Shown here piece by piece: positions 22,831-36,095 of a stretch of DNA of 64,000 nt (positions are counted from its first letter, which is position 1; every line of letters begins with the position of its first letter). A program made the translations under genes and the position numbers. Under the pieces are notes generated by a model. It did no database searches. It was not told the origin of the DNA and was given only the letters and a program-made list of their open reading frames with translations. Origin of the DNA: Microcebus murinus (Eukaryota > Chordata > Mammalia > Primates > Cheirogaleidae). Where the stretch lies: the NCBI RefSeq assembly GCF_040939455.1, contig NC_134108.1, positions 53,877,501 through 53,941,500 of the forward strand, read 5' to 3'.

Positions 22831-24895
22831 TAGGAAGACTCGATATTGTAAAGATGTCAGTTTTTTCCAACTTAATCTATATATTCAATGAAATCCCAAT
22901 CAAAATCCCCATTAGATTTTGTGTGAATATTGACATACTGGTTTTTAAAGTTTATAGGAGAGGCAAAAAGACTCAGTATAGCCAACACAATGTAGAGGAG
23001 AAGAACAAAGTCATAGGACTGATACTACCACACGTTAAGACTTACTATAAAGCTATGGTAATTAATACGATGTAGGATTGGTAAAAAACAAAAAAAGGCA
23101 AATTCATTAATGGAACAGAATAGAGAGCCCAGAAAGAGGTCCACATAGACAACTTGTCTTCAACAAAGGAGCAAAGGAAATCTAATGGAGAAAAGAATCC
23201 TTTAAACAAATAATGTTGGACAACTGGACATACACATGCAAAACAATAAAACTAGACATAGACCTTCCAGTCATCATAAAAATTAACTCATAATGGATCA
23301 TAGACCTTAAAGTAACATGAAAAACTATGAAAGTCCTAAAAAATAATGTAGGAGAAAACCTAGATAACTTTTTAGGAACAACACCAAAGGCATGATTCCT
23401 GAAAAAAATAATTGATTAACACTTCTGCTTTGTGAAAGATACTAGCAAGAAAACGAGAAGATAAGCCACATACTGGGAGAAGACATTTGTAAAGACACAT
23501 CTGGTAAAGGACTTTTCTCCAAAATATACAAAAAACTCTTAAAGCTCAACTATAAGAAAACCTATTTAAATTCAGTTAAAAATGGGCAAAAGACTTGAAT
23601 AGACATCTTCCCAAAAAAGATACAGAGGGTAAGTAAGCATACGAAAAGATGCTCCACATCATATGTTATTAGATAAATGAAAATTAAAATAACAATGATA
23701 TTCATTACATCAATGATATTCACTACATCTATTAGAATGACCAAAGTCCAGCAATATAAAATATTGGAGGGGATGTGAAGCAACAGGAATTATCATTCGC
23801 TGCTGGTGTTAATGCAAAATAGTATAATCACTTTGGAAAACAATTGACAATTTCTTATAAAACTAAACATACTCTTACTATATGATCCAGCAGTCACACT
23901 CCTTGGTACAATATCCTGGATAGAGCTGGAGCCCACTCTACTAAGTGAAGTATCACAAGAATGGAAAAACAAGCACCACATATACTCACCATCAAATTGG
24001 TATTAACTGACTTAATTGACCAACACTTAAGTGCACATATAGTAGCAACATTCATTGAGTATCTGGCAGGTGGGAAGGGGAGGAGGAAATGGCTATCCAA
24101 TTCACACCTAATGGGTGCGGTACACACCATCTAGGGGACAGATATGCTTGAAGCTCTGATTCCGGCAGGGCAAAGGCAATGTATGTAACCTAAACATTTG
24201 TACCTCCATAATATGCTGAAATAAAGAAAATATTTACCCAAATGAACTGAAAACTTACGTCCACACCAAAATCTGCACATGGATGTTTACAGCAGCTTTA
24301 TTCATAACTGTCAAACCTTAGAAGCAATGAAGACATTCTTGAGTAGGTAAATGGATAAATAAAGTGTAATACATTCAGACAATAGAATATTTTTAGTGCT
24401 AAAAAGAAATGAGCTCTCAAGCCATGAAAAGATGCGGAGGAATCCTACAGCATATTACTAAGTGAAAGAAGCCAGTATGAAAGGCTACGTACTGTATGAT
24501 TCCAACTATATGACATTCTGGAAAAGGAAATCTGTGGAAACAGTAAAAATACCAGTGATTGCCAGAGGTCAGAGGAGAAGGAGCAATGAATAGGTGAAGC
24601 ACAGATGATTTTAGGGCAGTGGAAGTATTCTGTATAATACTATAATAGAAGATATATGTCATCATACATTTGTCAAAACTTGTTCAAAGTACAACACAAG
24701 GAGTGAACTAATGGAAGCTGTGTACTGTGATGATAAGGACGTTCAATGAAGGTTCATCGATTATAGCAAATATACCACTCTGGGGCCAGATGTTGACGGT
24801 GAAGGAGGCTATGAGTGTGGGGGAGCAGGGAATATATGGGAACTCTGCAATCTTTTTGCTAACCTAAAACTGCTCTGAAAAATAAAGTTCATTCA
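22831..24895 (+). mobile_element. Old L1 (L1M-type), ORF2 C-terminus to 3' end
   Basis: Plus-strand L1: 'caatgaaatcccaatcaaaatccccatt', 'taaagctatggtaattaatacgatgt', 'gaacagaatagagagcccagaaa', 'tatgatccagcagtcacactcc', then after a nested insertion 'aaatctgcacatggatgtttacagcag', and the 3' end 'aacctaaaactgctctgaaaaataaagtt'. Frames are closed by many stops. 5'-truncated. The insertion at 23911-24232 splits 'cttggta' from 'tatttacccaaatgaactg'. Confidence 0.85.
23911..24232 (+). mobile_element. Lemur-type L1 3' end nested in old L1
   Basis: Reads 'ctaagtgaagtatcacaagaatgg', 'catatactcaccatcaaattgg', 'caggtgggaaggggaggagg', 'atgggtgcggtacacaccatc' and the terminus 'acatttgtacctccataatatgctgaaataaagaaaa'. 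It is the plus-strand counterpart of 10700-10909. Target duplication is unclear. Confidence 0.85.
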
Positions 24896-25039
24896 AAAGG
24901 AAAAAATTAAGGATAACCAGAGAAATATTAATGTCTTAATGTAGAAATTCTACCTCTGTGTATTAGGTGTATTTGTATCAAATTATTTGTATTTATATTT
25001 TAAGCAGTTAGAAATTTTAATAAAAATAAATGGTTAATA

Positions 25040-25715
25040 AATATGTAAAAATATTCAAATTTACTAGTCATCTTGGCAATAAAGTACATTTACAATGAAA
25101 TATATCTAAAGACTAAAATGAAAAATAAATAGTAATAAATTTTTGTAAGGATATGAAACAAAATTGTCAGAGACTGTTTTACCATTCAACCACTTTGGAA
25201 AACCATTTGGCAGGTCTACTAAGCTAAAGATATGCATGCCCTTTGACTACCCCCCAAAAAAACATAAACCATCATGGCCATAACAGCATTATCTTAATAG
25301 TCAAAATATGGAAACAACCTAGGTGTCCATCAGTAGTAGAAAAAATAAATAAATGGTGATATATTCACACCATAGAATACTACACAATGAAGATAAATAA
25401 ATTTTAACTGCATGCAAGAATATGAATGACTCTCACATACATAACTTTAAGCAAAAGAAGCTATACACAAAAAGTATTCACACTTTACTATTCCATTTTT
25501 ATGTGCAAAAACCCACCAACCCGCTGGGGGCAGTGAGTGGGAGGAGGCTGAGAGGAGCTTGAGCTGCTATCAATGTTCTGTTTCTTGATCTAGGTGCTGT
25601 TACTTAATTGTGTATGGTGTATGAAAATTAATTGAGGTGAATGTTAATGATACACCTACTTTTTCACATGTACATTATATTCCAATAGAGAAAAAATTAA
25701 ATGGAAATAAGTAAG
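25040..25715 (+). mobile_element. Old L1 3' end
   Basis: 'aaaccatttggcaggtctactaagctaaa', 'atatggaaacaacctaggtgtccatcag', 'atagaatactacacaatgaag' and 'ctgctatcaatgttctgtttcttgatctaggtgctg' give the C-terminal ORF2 and 3' UTR of an L1M/L1ME type. Confidence 0.75.
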
Positions 25716-26454
25716 GTTTTTTGTTAAAGCATATGTAAAGATGTAATTGTTTATTTTAGTGAAACACATATATAAGTAAGCAAAGGATTTTAACCTAATA
25801 GCACCTTCTGTGTCTCTTCTCTTCATTCACATTTGTTCAACAACCTCATAACTGTGAAATATTTAGGATATTATGCATTAGCTGAATATCACAAAGACTA
25901 CGAACAGAAGCTGACATGAAATGAAGTTCATTTCAAAGTGGAAATGATGGTACTTTTGAAATAATCATTCTTGCTTTTCTATAGATTGCAGTATTAAATA
26001 TTATGAAATAATGCTTGCTACATAGAACATTACATTTAGATTAAGATGTAATTTCAAAGTTGTTCATTTATCTAAAAATTATAAGATGCTAATGATGGTC
26101 ATAATGCAGAGATTTTATTTTTGCTGTGATACCAAAGGACATAGACAGAAGATCCTTCCCTGAATGTTATTTTTCCTACCAGATTTTTTAACATACATAA
26201 GAATGGATTTACAATAAAGAATTTTTCAGAGGAAATAACAAACAAAAATCTAGCTCTTGAGAAAATTTGACTTCTCAACTGAAGGACTATATAGAAGTGA
26301 ATGTTCATGAATAAAGTGGTTTTCTCTGTGCTATGATTAACAGTTTTAAGAGATCATATACTATTGGGGCTAATTTTCTCAGTTATTGTTTGATTATTCA
26401 ATGTTATTAATTTCATATATAATATATATGATTCCCTCAAACTTTATTAGGTGC
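25716..26454. other. Unassigned AT-rich sequence
   Basis: Nothing recognised. Confidence 0.35.
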
Positions 26455-26935
26455 CTTAAGTTGGACCCCTGGAAACAGATATTTAGAGGAAGATTTATGA
26501 AAATATGATTTATTAGGAAATGTTTTCAAGAAAACCAGTAGGAGAGTTGGAAGTGGGAATGGAAAGAAATGGGCAAAACAAATCTGAGATATCAAGCAAA
26601 GTTCCACAGTCGATAACTTTGTCAGTCTGGTAGGGAGCTCTACAGACCTTATAGGAAATATGTCAGGGTAGACTGGATTAAAAACAGAGAGCTGGAGTAT
26701 TTAAATTCCTAGGTCCAAATTCCTTGGCTAAAGGCTGGCCCCCAAAAGATGCACATTTTTAAGCATTTCTGGCTCCCTGTGTGCACAGGCAAAGCAGTGG
26801 CAACCTGGGATAGTTCTCAAAGAGTCACAGATGCTGGCTTGAGAGTAAAAGCCCAACAAGAGCAGGCATGCATGCTGGAGGGATCTGAGTAGATTCAGAC
26901 AGAGCACCAATGGTGTCTACCACAGTGGATTTGCT
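26455..26935 (-). repeat. Unclassified old repeat-like block
   Basis: A less AT-rich block beginning 'ttaagttggacccctggaaacag' and containing 'tttattaggaaatgttttcaag', 'cttggctaaaggctggcccccaaaagatgc' and 'caatggtgtctaccacagtgg'. Its texture (polyadenylation-like antisense TTTATT near the left, G/C-rich body) is that of an old LTR-like or medium-reiterated repeat, but I cannot name a family. Confidence 0.35.
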
Positions 26936-26989
26936 TTCTTTTAAAACCAAAGTCAAACTAGCATCGTTGTTCCCTTAATAAAATGGACC

Positions 26990-27495
26990 TTTACAAAATT
27001 ATTTTTTCCCTGAACTAATGAGGATGTTGCCCATTTGTATGTTTTCTTTTGAGAAATGTCTACTCAGGCTCTTTGCCCATTTTTAAATTAGGTTATTATT
27101 TTTTTTTAATATTGAGTTGAGTTCCTTATGTATTTTGAATATTAACCTATTATCAGATGTATAATTCCCAAATATTTTCTCCCAATTTGTAGGCTGTCTA
27201 TTCACTCTATAAATTGTTTTGGTTTTGGTTTTGGTATTTGCTGTGCAGAAGCTTTTTAGGAATATATTCAAGAGCTCGACTATACAACATGGTGACCATA
27301 GTTAATAATATACTGTATTTTTTTAAAATGCTAAAAGAATGAATGTAAAGTGTTCTTGCCATAAAATGATTACTATGTGAGGTAATGTATATGTTAATTA
27401 GCTAGATTTAGTCATTCTGCAATGTGTATATATATCAAAAACATCACATTGCACATGGTAAATATATACAATCTTATCTTTCAATGTAAAAAAAT
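26990..27495 (+). mobile_element. L1 with 5' inversion (twin priming)
   Basis: 26990-27262 is antisense L1 ORF2 ('gatgttgcccatttgtatg', 'gctctttgcccatttttaaat', 'tgctgtgcagaagcttttta'), and from 27263 the sequence is a sense L1 3' UTR ('acaacatggtgaccatagttaataat', 'aggtaatgtatatgttaattagctagattta', 'aaaaacatcacattgcac'). Head-to-head pieces of one L1 type in this order fit twin-primed reverse transcription. Confidence 0.7.
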
Positions 27496-27499
27496 GAGG

Positions 27500-27650
27500 A
27501 TGAATTCATATTCATTCAATGAGTGTTTTAGGCATGTCTTAGGCACCAAACATCATGGTAGGTAGAAGGGATAAAAACAGTTAATAGGACATTGTCCCTT
27601 TTCCCTCATATTAAAATCCATAAAGTGAGAGAAGAACAAATAAATTGCAA
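27500..27650 (+). repeat. L2-like LINE fragment, tentative
   Basis: 'tcaatgagtgttttaggcatgtcttaggcaccaaacatcatggtaggta...taaaaacagttaata' resembles 'ttgagcacctactatgtgccaggcac...' blocks common in L2. Weak. Confidence 0.35.
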
Positions 27651-30619
27651 ACATGTGAGAGAAGTACATTACAAGATGCCATGGAAGAAACAGGAAGTAC
27701 TTATTTATATTCAGTGGTCAGGCTTCACAGAAGAAGCAAATCTTGTTTGTATCCATCTTGTTTGTATTGGGGATTTGCATGTGAATACAGGAGAAAGACA
27801 ATTCATTGAGGACCATGGTAAGAGAGTAATAGATGTGAATGTATATTTTAGATTAGTAGGGAAAGAAATGAGGCTAGAAGATAGCTGATCAACTAGAATA
27901 AGAGGCAAGTTTATTATTGAACATCTCTATGAGAAATTTTAAGAGACTACCATGAGAACAAAGGCATGAGCCAGGGGCGTAATTGCCAAAGTCAATTTAA
28001 AGGAGATGGGAGCTTTGGTCTCCACTCTATTTTGTCCTTATCACATTCAAAATATGTTAGCTAACAAAATGTATACTGATGTCAAACAAACAAATCACTC
28101 ACAGGGCCATTCCAATCTATTTTATTTGCAACTGCTACCATTATATCCTTTATGAAATGGGCCCTGCTTACATAAATGAATTTTTAGAAAGTAAGAATTC
28201 TCGCTTTGTGACAATTGTCATAAAATAGGTAATGTGTAACAGACTAAAGAATATTTTAGGAATGACAGGGTATATGTCTTATCTAATATTTGCCTTTTTT
28301 TTTTTAACCAAGGTAGAAAGACTCAAAGGATACACTAATAATAAAGTCGTTTATAATCTATGTGTTCATATGTCATACAAGCCCATTATGAACTGAGAAG
28401 AACTCAAACAACAAAAAATAAACCTTGCTTGACCCCATGAATCTGTGTGTAGTAAATGTGTTTTGTAGCTTGACTTTATTGTTACCAGACATCATTTTAC
28501 ATTTTTAGCTCTTCAAAAGATAGTTGATTAAATAGACAAAGTACTTAATGACTTCATGTAGAACAAACGAGCATTTCAGTATTTCGTTTGAAAATATTAC
28601 ACCTCTAAATTTTTAGACTATTTCCCAAAGGTTATTCTGATAATATTCTCCATTTGTAGTGCTACCAATATTTGTGAGGTAAACTCCTCATTTACTAGAA
28701 GACCAAATTTTCTGTTTGAGAAATTTATACTGATAAATAAGTGTTAGGAACATTCATTTCACTTAAGTCTGCTGTCAACTATAATATATAAAAGTAAATT
28801 ATGCTTAAATTATAATGTTCAACAAAGTGAGTTAAATAAAAGGCAGTTACCAATGAACTAAACACAATGAATTTTCTATTTTCTTGCTGATCTGTTAAAA
28901 AGTCTTCTATTACATAACTGATTCATAACTAAGGCTGTCCCTGAATGATTTTAAAAGTAATTGTCAATGTAATAATTTTTAAAAAGTCAAACTAGTTATA
29001 GTAATTGGGAAAAATAGGCTCCCTTTTCTTTATTTATTGCATTAAAAATTACATTTATGAGGTAGATAAAATTCATGGTGTAACATTTTGAGTTTTATGA
29101 TGACAAGGAATCATTAAGTCAATTTTCTACCTTTGAGATGTTTCTATTGGTGTTGCATGTCTTACATAGAGACTTATACTCACTTGATGGTTTGATATAC
29201 ATATTCTCACATTTGTAAAATTATTACTACATAAGAAACTAGATAGATTCAGAGTCCTTATTTCAAACTCAACATGTTGTAGTGTCTCCTCATTGTATGA
29301 TAGAGAACATAAAGAATGGTTGAATAACAGATTCATCACTATATAACATGGACATGATGAACTCAAGTATCATTGCCAAATGCTAATTATTTATATACTC
29401 ACTTTCCAGGCCCACCAAATATATAACTAAATAATAAGCATGGGATTTTGTTCAACAGTGCCATATTTTTATAATGACTTTGAACAACAGTATATGCAAA
29501 ACTGAAGTGGTTGTTTAAGATATACTTTTAACCCATAAAAAGTTTCAAAAGTTTCTCTTGGTGGATTTGGATACCAAGTTATGAGGTATAAGAAAGGAAA
29601 GGTCAGTTAGGCTGAAGGATATTATATCTTTCTTTCAGATCATTCTACCTAACCACATTCACACAGCCATGAAAGATATATCTAGTGTTTAGGACAACAG
29701 CATGATTCGCATGCCTTGAGAATGGGATAAAAAATGTAAATGGTAGAGTTGGGTTAATAAGTATCATTGGAAGTCTTTTCTGAGTTCTAATGAGGTGGCA
29801 TCAAATAATTCATGATGTGATGTTTATAACCTCTTCACACATATTTCAACACAGCAAATTATTTGAGAGGAATATAATATCAGAACTTAAATAAAAATTT
29901 TAACTTGTTGGTTATAAAATGAGAAGCTGAGGCTGTTGGAAACATAGATGCAAATCTAGTAGAACATAACCAGGATATAAAAAGCAGACTCAGAGTTAGC
30001 AAAGGACTAAAGAATCTGGCAGGATGTAGGTTCTAAGGATCCTTAATTGAGTGGTCAGGATCAAGGAGATCATAAGAGTTAAAGAGACAAGGATACATCA
30101 AGCAATATCAAATATAGGAGCTTTGATACTAAGCAAATCTTTGGTGTCAAGCAGGAAGTTTTATATACTTCTTATTTAGGGCAGGAAGAAATGTCTCAAG
30201 TTTAAGATTCACTAGATGAAGTATACATTACAATAGAATTAAACAGAGTTGAAATAATTAAATTCTCAGCATAGAAAATCATTTTCTTTTCTCATAAAAC
30301 CAACCTAGGTATATTTACATAAATAAGAAATAATATACTGGCACATTTATATATATTTATGTGTCCTCCTTATAAAGAAATAAATCATTAGCCAGGAGAA
30401 GAAATCTCTTAAGGAGGTATTTCTTATTTGATTTAGATATTGTTTATTTATTTATTTGTTTCTGTCTTGAGCTTTTGATCTTCTTGGAGCATAAGCTGTT
30501 CTCTTCCTAGACAGTTTTAATCAAATTATTTTTTCATTCTTGTTAGTCTCCAATTCTGAACTTAGCCTTTATGTATGGTTGGGATCAACTGATAATCATG
30601 GAGGTTAGTTTTCTCCAAT
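27651..30619. other. Unassigned AT-rich sequence
   Basis: About 3 kb with no recognised repeat or gene. Frames at 27592-27908 and 29127-29366 are short, without domains, and overlap on opposite strands; I treat them as chance. Confidence 0.35.
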
Positions 30620-32058
30620 ACAGAAATATTGGATGTCTGACCAGTAGAATTGGATAGAGAGCTCAGAATTAAACTCACACATTTAAGGTCAATTCATTTT
30701 TGACAAAGGTGCAAGGAATACACAATAGGGAAAGACAGTCTCTTCAATAAATGGTGCTGGGAAAACTGGAGATTTACAAGCAAAAGAATGAACATAGACT
30801 GTTCTCTCATCCCTTATACAAGAATCAACTAAAAATGGATTAAAGACTTAAACATAAGATCGGAAACTATAGATCTACTAGAAGAAAATGTGGAGAAAAG
30901 CTTTATGAAATTGTTCTGGGCAGTGATTTTTTAATAAGACTTCAAAACCACAGACAACAAAAGCAAAGATAGACAAATGGGATTGCATCCATCAAACTAA
31001 AGCCATCAAACTAAAAAGCTCTGCACAGCAAAGGAAACAATAGAGTGAAGAGATAATCCACAGATTGGGAGAAAATATTTACAAATCATACATCAGATAA
31101 TGGCTCTAATACTCAAAATATACAAAGAACTCATACTGCTCAATAACAAGAAAACAAATACTCTTTAAAAAATGCGCAAAAATGTGAAGAGATACCTCTC
31201 AAAAAAAAAGACATGCAAATCACCAACAGATATATGAAAATGCTTAGTATTTCTATTAATAATTATCACAGAATTTCAAATTAAAACTATAATTTGATAT
31301 CACTTCATACCTGTTAGACTGATTATCAAAAAAGTTGAAAAATATGAAATGTTAAAAAGATTGTAGAAAAAAGAAGCCGTATACGCTGTTGGAGATATTA
31401 TAAATTAGCATTGATACTTTGGAAAACAGTATGAAGTTTCCCCCCAAAACTTAGAATTCCCATATGATCCAGCAATCCCACTTCTGGGTATATATCTAAA
31501 GGAATTGAAATCCATATGTTGAAAAGATGTCTGCCCTCCCATGTTCATTGAGAATTACTCACAGTCACCAAGATATAGAAAAAAACTGAAGTGCCCATCA
31601 ATAGACAGACAGATTTTTAAAATGTGTCATATATAAACAATAGAATACTACTCAAACCTTTAAAAAATGAGGAAATTCTGTCATTTGTGAAAACATGTAA
31701 TTTTTAGAGGAAATTATGCTAAATGAAATAAGCCAGGCACAGAGAGACAAATACTGTATGATTTCACCTATGTGTAGAATCTAAAAAAGTCAAACTCACA
31801 GAAGTAAAGAGTAGGATGGTGGTTACCAGAGTCTAGGGCAGGGAAGGGTAGATGGGTAAAAGGGAGACGTTGGTCAAAAGGCACAAAGTTTTGGTTATAG
31901 CTAAAAGAGAAAAATTTAAATGTTCTCACCCTAAAGAAATATTTGAGGTGATATGTTAATTAGCCAGATTTGATCATTGTACAATGTATACACGTAATAA
32001 AACATTACATCGTACCCTATAAAAACATACAATGATTTGTCAATCAAAAATAAAACTT
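30620..32058 (+). mobile_element. L1 3' half (L1MA/L1PB-like)
   Basis: Good match to the L1 ORF2 C-terminal region and 3' UTR: 'caataaatggtgctgggaaaactgg', 'gctctgcacagcaaaggaaac', 'atgatccagcaatcccacttctgggtatata', 'agccaggcacagagagacaaatactgtatgat', 'gtaccctataaaaacatacaatg', ending 'aatcaaaaataaaac'. 5'-truncated and closed by many stops. Confidence 0.88.
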
Positions 32059-32364
32059 TTACAAATGAAAACAATTTGTAAATGCTGGATACCTGTTTAG
32101 CTCTATTTTCAGTCTGCTCTTTTTGATTCTTAACTATCGATGTTCTTCGTATTTCATCAAAAATAGGGTGGGTTATACTCAGTCCTTTTTATAGAGTGAG
32201 TAATTTACTGATGGCTCTGAACTGAAAACTGAGGTCCTATCTGGAAGAAGTAAGAATGCAATGATGCTTCCTGTTCTCTATTGTGTCAATGTTTTTTAAG
32301 TTATCATATACCTAACATCACATAGGCTACACACACCTGAATAAAGTGGCTGTTATTTGCCAGT

Positions 32365-32545
32365 GTTCCTCTAAGTCTGTGCTGTAAACAACTTGCATTA
32401 GTGTCACCTTGTGGCGCTTGTTAAAAATGCTTATTCCTGGGAACCTACCCAGGTCATTTGAATCAAAATAGCTTGGGTTGGGTCAGAGACTTCATGTTTA
32501 GCATAAAATTCCACAAGTGATTTTAACACAAAATAAACTTGACAA
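32365..32545 (+). mobile_element. MER5A (non-autonomous hAT-Charlie) fragment
   Basis: 'cattagtgtcaccttgtggcgcttgttaaaaatgcttattcctgg', 'gaatcaaaatagcttgggttggg' and 'caagtgattttaac' follow MER5A. Terminal repeats are eroded. Confidence 0.7.
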
Positions 32546-33904
32546 GAATTGTGAGGTGATATGCAATACAAATTCCCAGTATATAAAATCCTCTTCTCAA
32601 GAGAGAGTTTTCTCTACTCTTCAGGATCTCACTGGCAGAATTTAGAACACCTGGAACATTTTAGTCTAAGCTAAGTCCTGCCCAATATTGAATGAGGACA
32701 AGTCTCTCAATTTTCCTAGGCTTTGATTCTTAATTTGAACTGAACTATCACTATAGTAGAGTTATACATATTTAAAATAGAGCTTAGCACATATATTGAT
32801 ACTACTATCAGGTAAACAAAAAGTGCTTACTGAGGAATGAGTGTATGCATTAAAAAATAAGAACACAGTATAATATTGATATAGGTAATTAAATCTGGAA
32901 AATTTTTGGAACCTGTGATTCCACAAAATACTATTACTAATTATCTAATAAGAAAATCACTGTAGAATCACAATTTTTCTTTCTAGTCTCATCAGTCATT
33001 GCAATTTGGCAAATGAATAAATGAGCTATTATATTTTTAAAAATTTTCACATAGGGGGAATAAAATATAGGCATTAATTTATTTTAAAATAATTATCATA
33101 AATTATTTGAAATATATAGATCATTTATAAAATGTTAGATTTTATATTACTATACATACACGTATTTTATATATATATGAAATTATATTAAAAAGTATAA
33201 GATGTCACCATTCTAAAACAAAGCTTATACTTTAGTTGTGGAGATGTGAAATAATTAATTAGAGAGCCATCAAGAGGTAAACTGCAGGGAACTGATGGGT
33301 CAATCTCAAGAGTAAAGCTCTTCTAACTTCTGCAAGAGTTGATGAAACGAGTCAGAGCTTGTAAGACCTGCCTCGCTATGAAAAGAGATATAGGTTTGAA
33401 AGTGCAAAAAGCAAGGAATAGGGAGGCCCAGGAGACAGGAAAGCATGAGTAAAGACAGAGAGACAGAAATGAGTGTGGACAATGCAAGAACAGAGACTAG
33501 CTCAATAAAGTTAAAGTTTAGCGTGGAGGAAGGGTAGAGAGGAAGGCTGACTAGTAGGTCACACTCCTGAAAGCAAGACAGAGATGAATTTTCTGTGGTA
33601 GAAAATACAGCCAATGTTGGATTTTGAATAGAGAAGGGACAAAGAGAAAACTGGCATTTTGGTAATTTTAAAATATCAATAATGTACAGAATTGCTTGAT
33701 TCTTAGATCAAGAAATAGGGACAACAGGCCAACTTTGTAATGACCTACATATATAAAGTATTGGAGAACTAGAAAATCATATATCTTGAAGGAAGAAATA
33801 ACAGATATTTTTAATTTTTTAACATCATACACAAAGAGAAGAAAGGAAAATGAAGAGCTTAACATAGGAGGTTTCATTCAACTTGAAGAATGGCATTTCC
33901 AAGT
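32546..33904. other. Unassigned sequence
   Basis: Mostly AT-rich unique sequence. A purine-rich part at 33280-33600 ('gagacaggaaagcatgagtaaagacagagagacag') may be an old L2 fragment but this is not secure. The minus-strand frame at 33306-33614 (102 codons) has no domain and is a pyrimidine-rich artefact. Confidence 0.35.
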
Positions 33905-34160
33905 ATTTTAGTTTACTAGTGCTGCTATAACAAATACCACAGGATTAGTGGCTTAAAATAACACAAATTTATCCCCTTTATGAGAACGCTTGTGATTATA
34001 CTGCTCCCAATTGAGTAATCATGGATAATATCTCCATATCAAGACCCTTAAGTTAATCACATCTAAAAAGTCATCTATGCCATGTGAGAATATATCCACA
34101 GATTCCAGGGATTAGAATATGGACATCTTTGGGTGACCATTATTCTGCCTACTATATGAA
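33905..34160 (-). repeat. MLT1-like LTR fragment
   Basis: 'gtttactagtgctgctataacaaataccac', 'gtggcttaaaataacacaaattta', then 'attccagggattagaatatggacatctttgggtgaccattattctgcctac' is the antisense order of an MLT1-like LTR with its middle deleted. Confidence 0.65.
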
Positions 34161-34214
34161 GGGATAAACAGGGGTATAAAAGTCATATTATTGAACTCTT
34201 ACTATGTGACAAAT

Positions 34215-34990
34215 GCATAGTTTCAAATATCTAATGTTATTTAGAGTGTGAAGGGTACATTCAGACCATAACAATTTTATTTGTATTTCCCTATGATTTT
34301 GAGCACCTTATCTTGTACGTGCTGGTGTGAGAGAGGAGAAGACAGAGAGATTTGCAAAGTATTCAAATAATTTGCTCATTTTGAACTCGGTCATTTGTCT
34401 TTTTATTATTCATCTATAAGGATTCTTTACACATTCTCAATGCAAGTTTTTCATCCAGTGTATGCATTACAGATGTTTTCTCCTAGTTTGTGCATTTGAA
34501 ATGTAATAAAGATGTTTTAGAATGAACAAATTTCCTTAATTTTGATTAAGTCCAACTTATCAATTTACTTCTTTTATAGGTGGTAATGTTTATGTTATAT
34601 CTAAAGAATTTATGTTTATAGTGAGAGCTGGGCAAATACTATTCAACCTTTTCTTCTAGAAATTTCATTGTGTTAGCATTTACATTTAGGTCTATAAACT
34701 TCAAATTAAGTTTTTCTATGGTTGAGTTAACAGTTCAATTTCAATTTTTTCCAGACAACTATCCAGGTGTTCTAACACCACTTGTTGAAAACATTCATTA
34801 AGATTTTATTTACATAATTAGTCTTTTCATTTGTAAAAGCATCATTTGGTTCTTTTTCAAACATGCATGGTGTTTTTTCATGGTATCTTATTTTTCCATT
34901 CTAATTTTGCTTATATCCTATATGACGTTAAAATATTTTACACATACTTCTGTTATATGCTACATAATATGATGGTGTGACATTGTTGGG
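34215..34990 (-). mobile_element. Old L1 fragment
   Basis: Antisense L1 with 'catctataaggattctttacacattctc', 'gattaagtccaacttatcaatttac', 'cttctagaaatttcattgtgttagc' and 'ccagacaactatccaggtgttctaacaccacttgttgaaaa'. Confidence 0.7.
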
Positions 34991-36095
34991 TGTCTAGTTC
35001 TGGTCTTTTGATATTTATCTAACTCTTACTCCTGCAGGCAAATGTGAAAAAATTCAACTCTAATCCCTTTGCCTTCTGGCTTCCTTATCCAGGTTCTTTG
35101 AGTATGATAGCAGCCACTGAGGCAGGTTAGCAGAGCCTAAGGACACATCTGAGGGTCCAGGCTTTCCTGCCATCTCTGCAGGAGAGAACAGCATGAGAAT
35201 CTGTTTTGCAGTTTGCTAAGTAGCTTTCAGGACACTCGGCTAACACAGGTTAGGGTAAGGACCTGGACTACTCCAAAGGAAGCAGAACATGTTAGGAGAG
35301 GAGGAGATTGACTAGAAGATTAAATGGAAAGCATATCTCAAAATACAGAAAAAAGAGACAGGCATGATTTGCAGTAAGAGACTTAAAGTACATAGCCAGG
35401 AAATAGCTTCAGAATAGTAGGGGCTGAAGAAAGAGAAAACAAAGAACAAATGGGGGAGAGGTATTTATTAAAAATTAAAGAGGGAATTACTTTAACCTGA
35501 AGAAATACTTGATTCTGCATACTGAATGTTTTAAGCTGAGGATAGATTAATATAATAAGCTCACACAATGGAATACTCCTTCATTCTAAGAAAAGCAGAA
35601 AAATCTGATGTGTCCCGTTGGAATTGCCAGGATCCTTGTCATCACTTCCCCTGTCCTCAAAAGACAGAAATCCAATTAGCATCACACTCTCACCAGCAGT
35701 GCCTCAAGCTCTAAACTAGAGCTTGGAAAGCAAATCTGCCATTCTTGGGTTGCTGCTGGCAGGACCTCTACCCTCTCACACTAACTTATATCCCTGAAAA
35801 TAGACATTCTTGGAAATTAACATCATAGTGTGGCCTTCACCTGCTGCACCTTTGTATTATATTTTTCATATCATTGGTGGGAAATAAGAATGTCATTTAA
35901 CAGTCTCCCTTGAGAAACAAATTCTTTGTATGTGATTTACTCTTAATAAATTTTTTATGAATAAATTTAGTTTAACAGAGTTCCCTTATACTCTAAACTC
36001 ACTTTTCTCCATTAATATCTTGTGTATGTATATGTGTCTCGATTAATGAATCAATATTAACACATTATTATTGATAAAGTCAGTGCTTTATTCAG
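34991..36095. other. Unassigned sequence
   Basis: Nothing secure. 35000-35320 and 35590-35850 are less AT-rich than their surroundings but match nothing I recognise. Confidence 0.35.
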
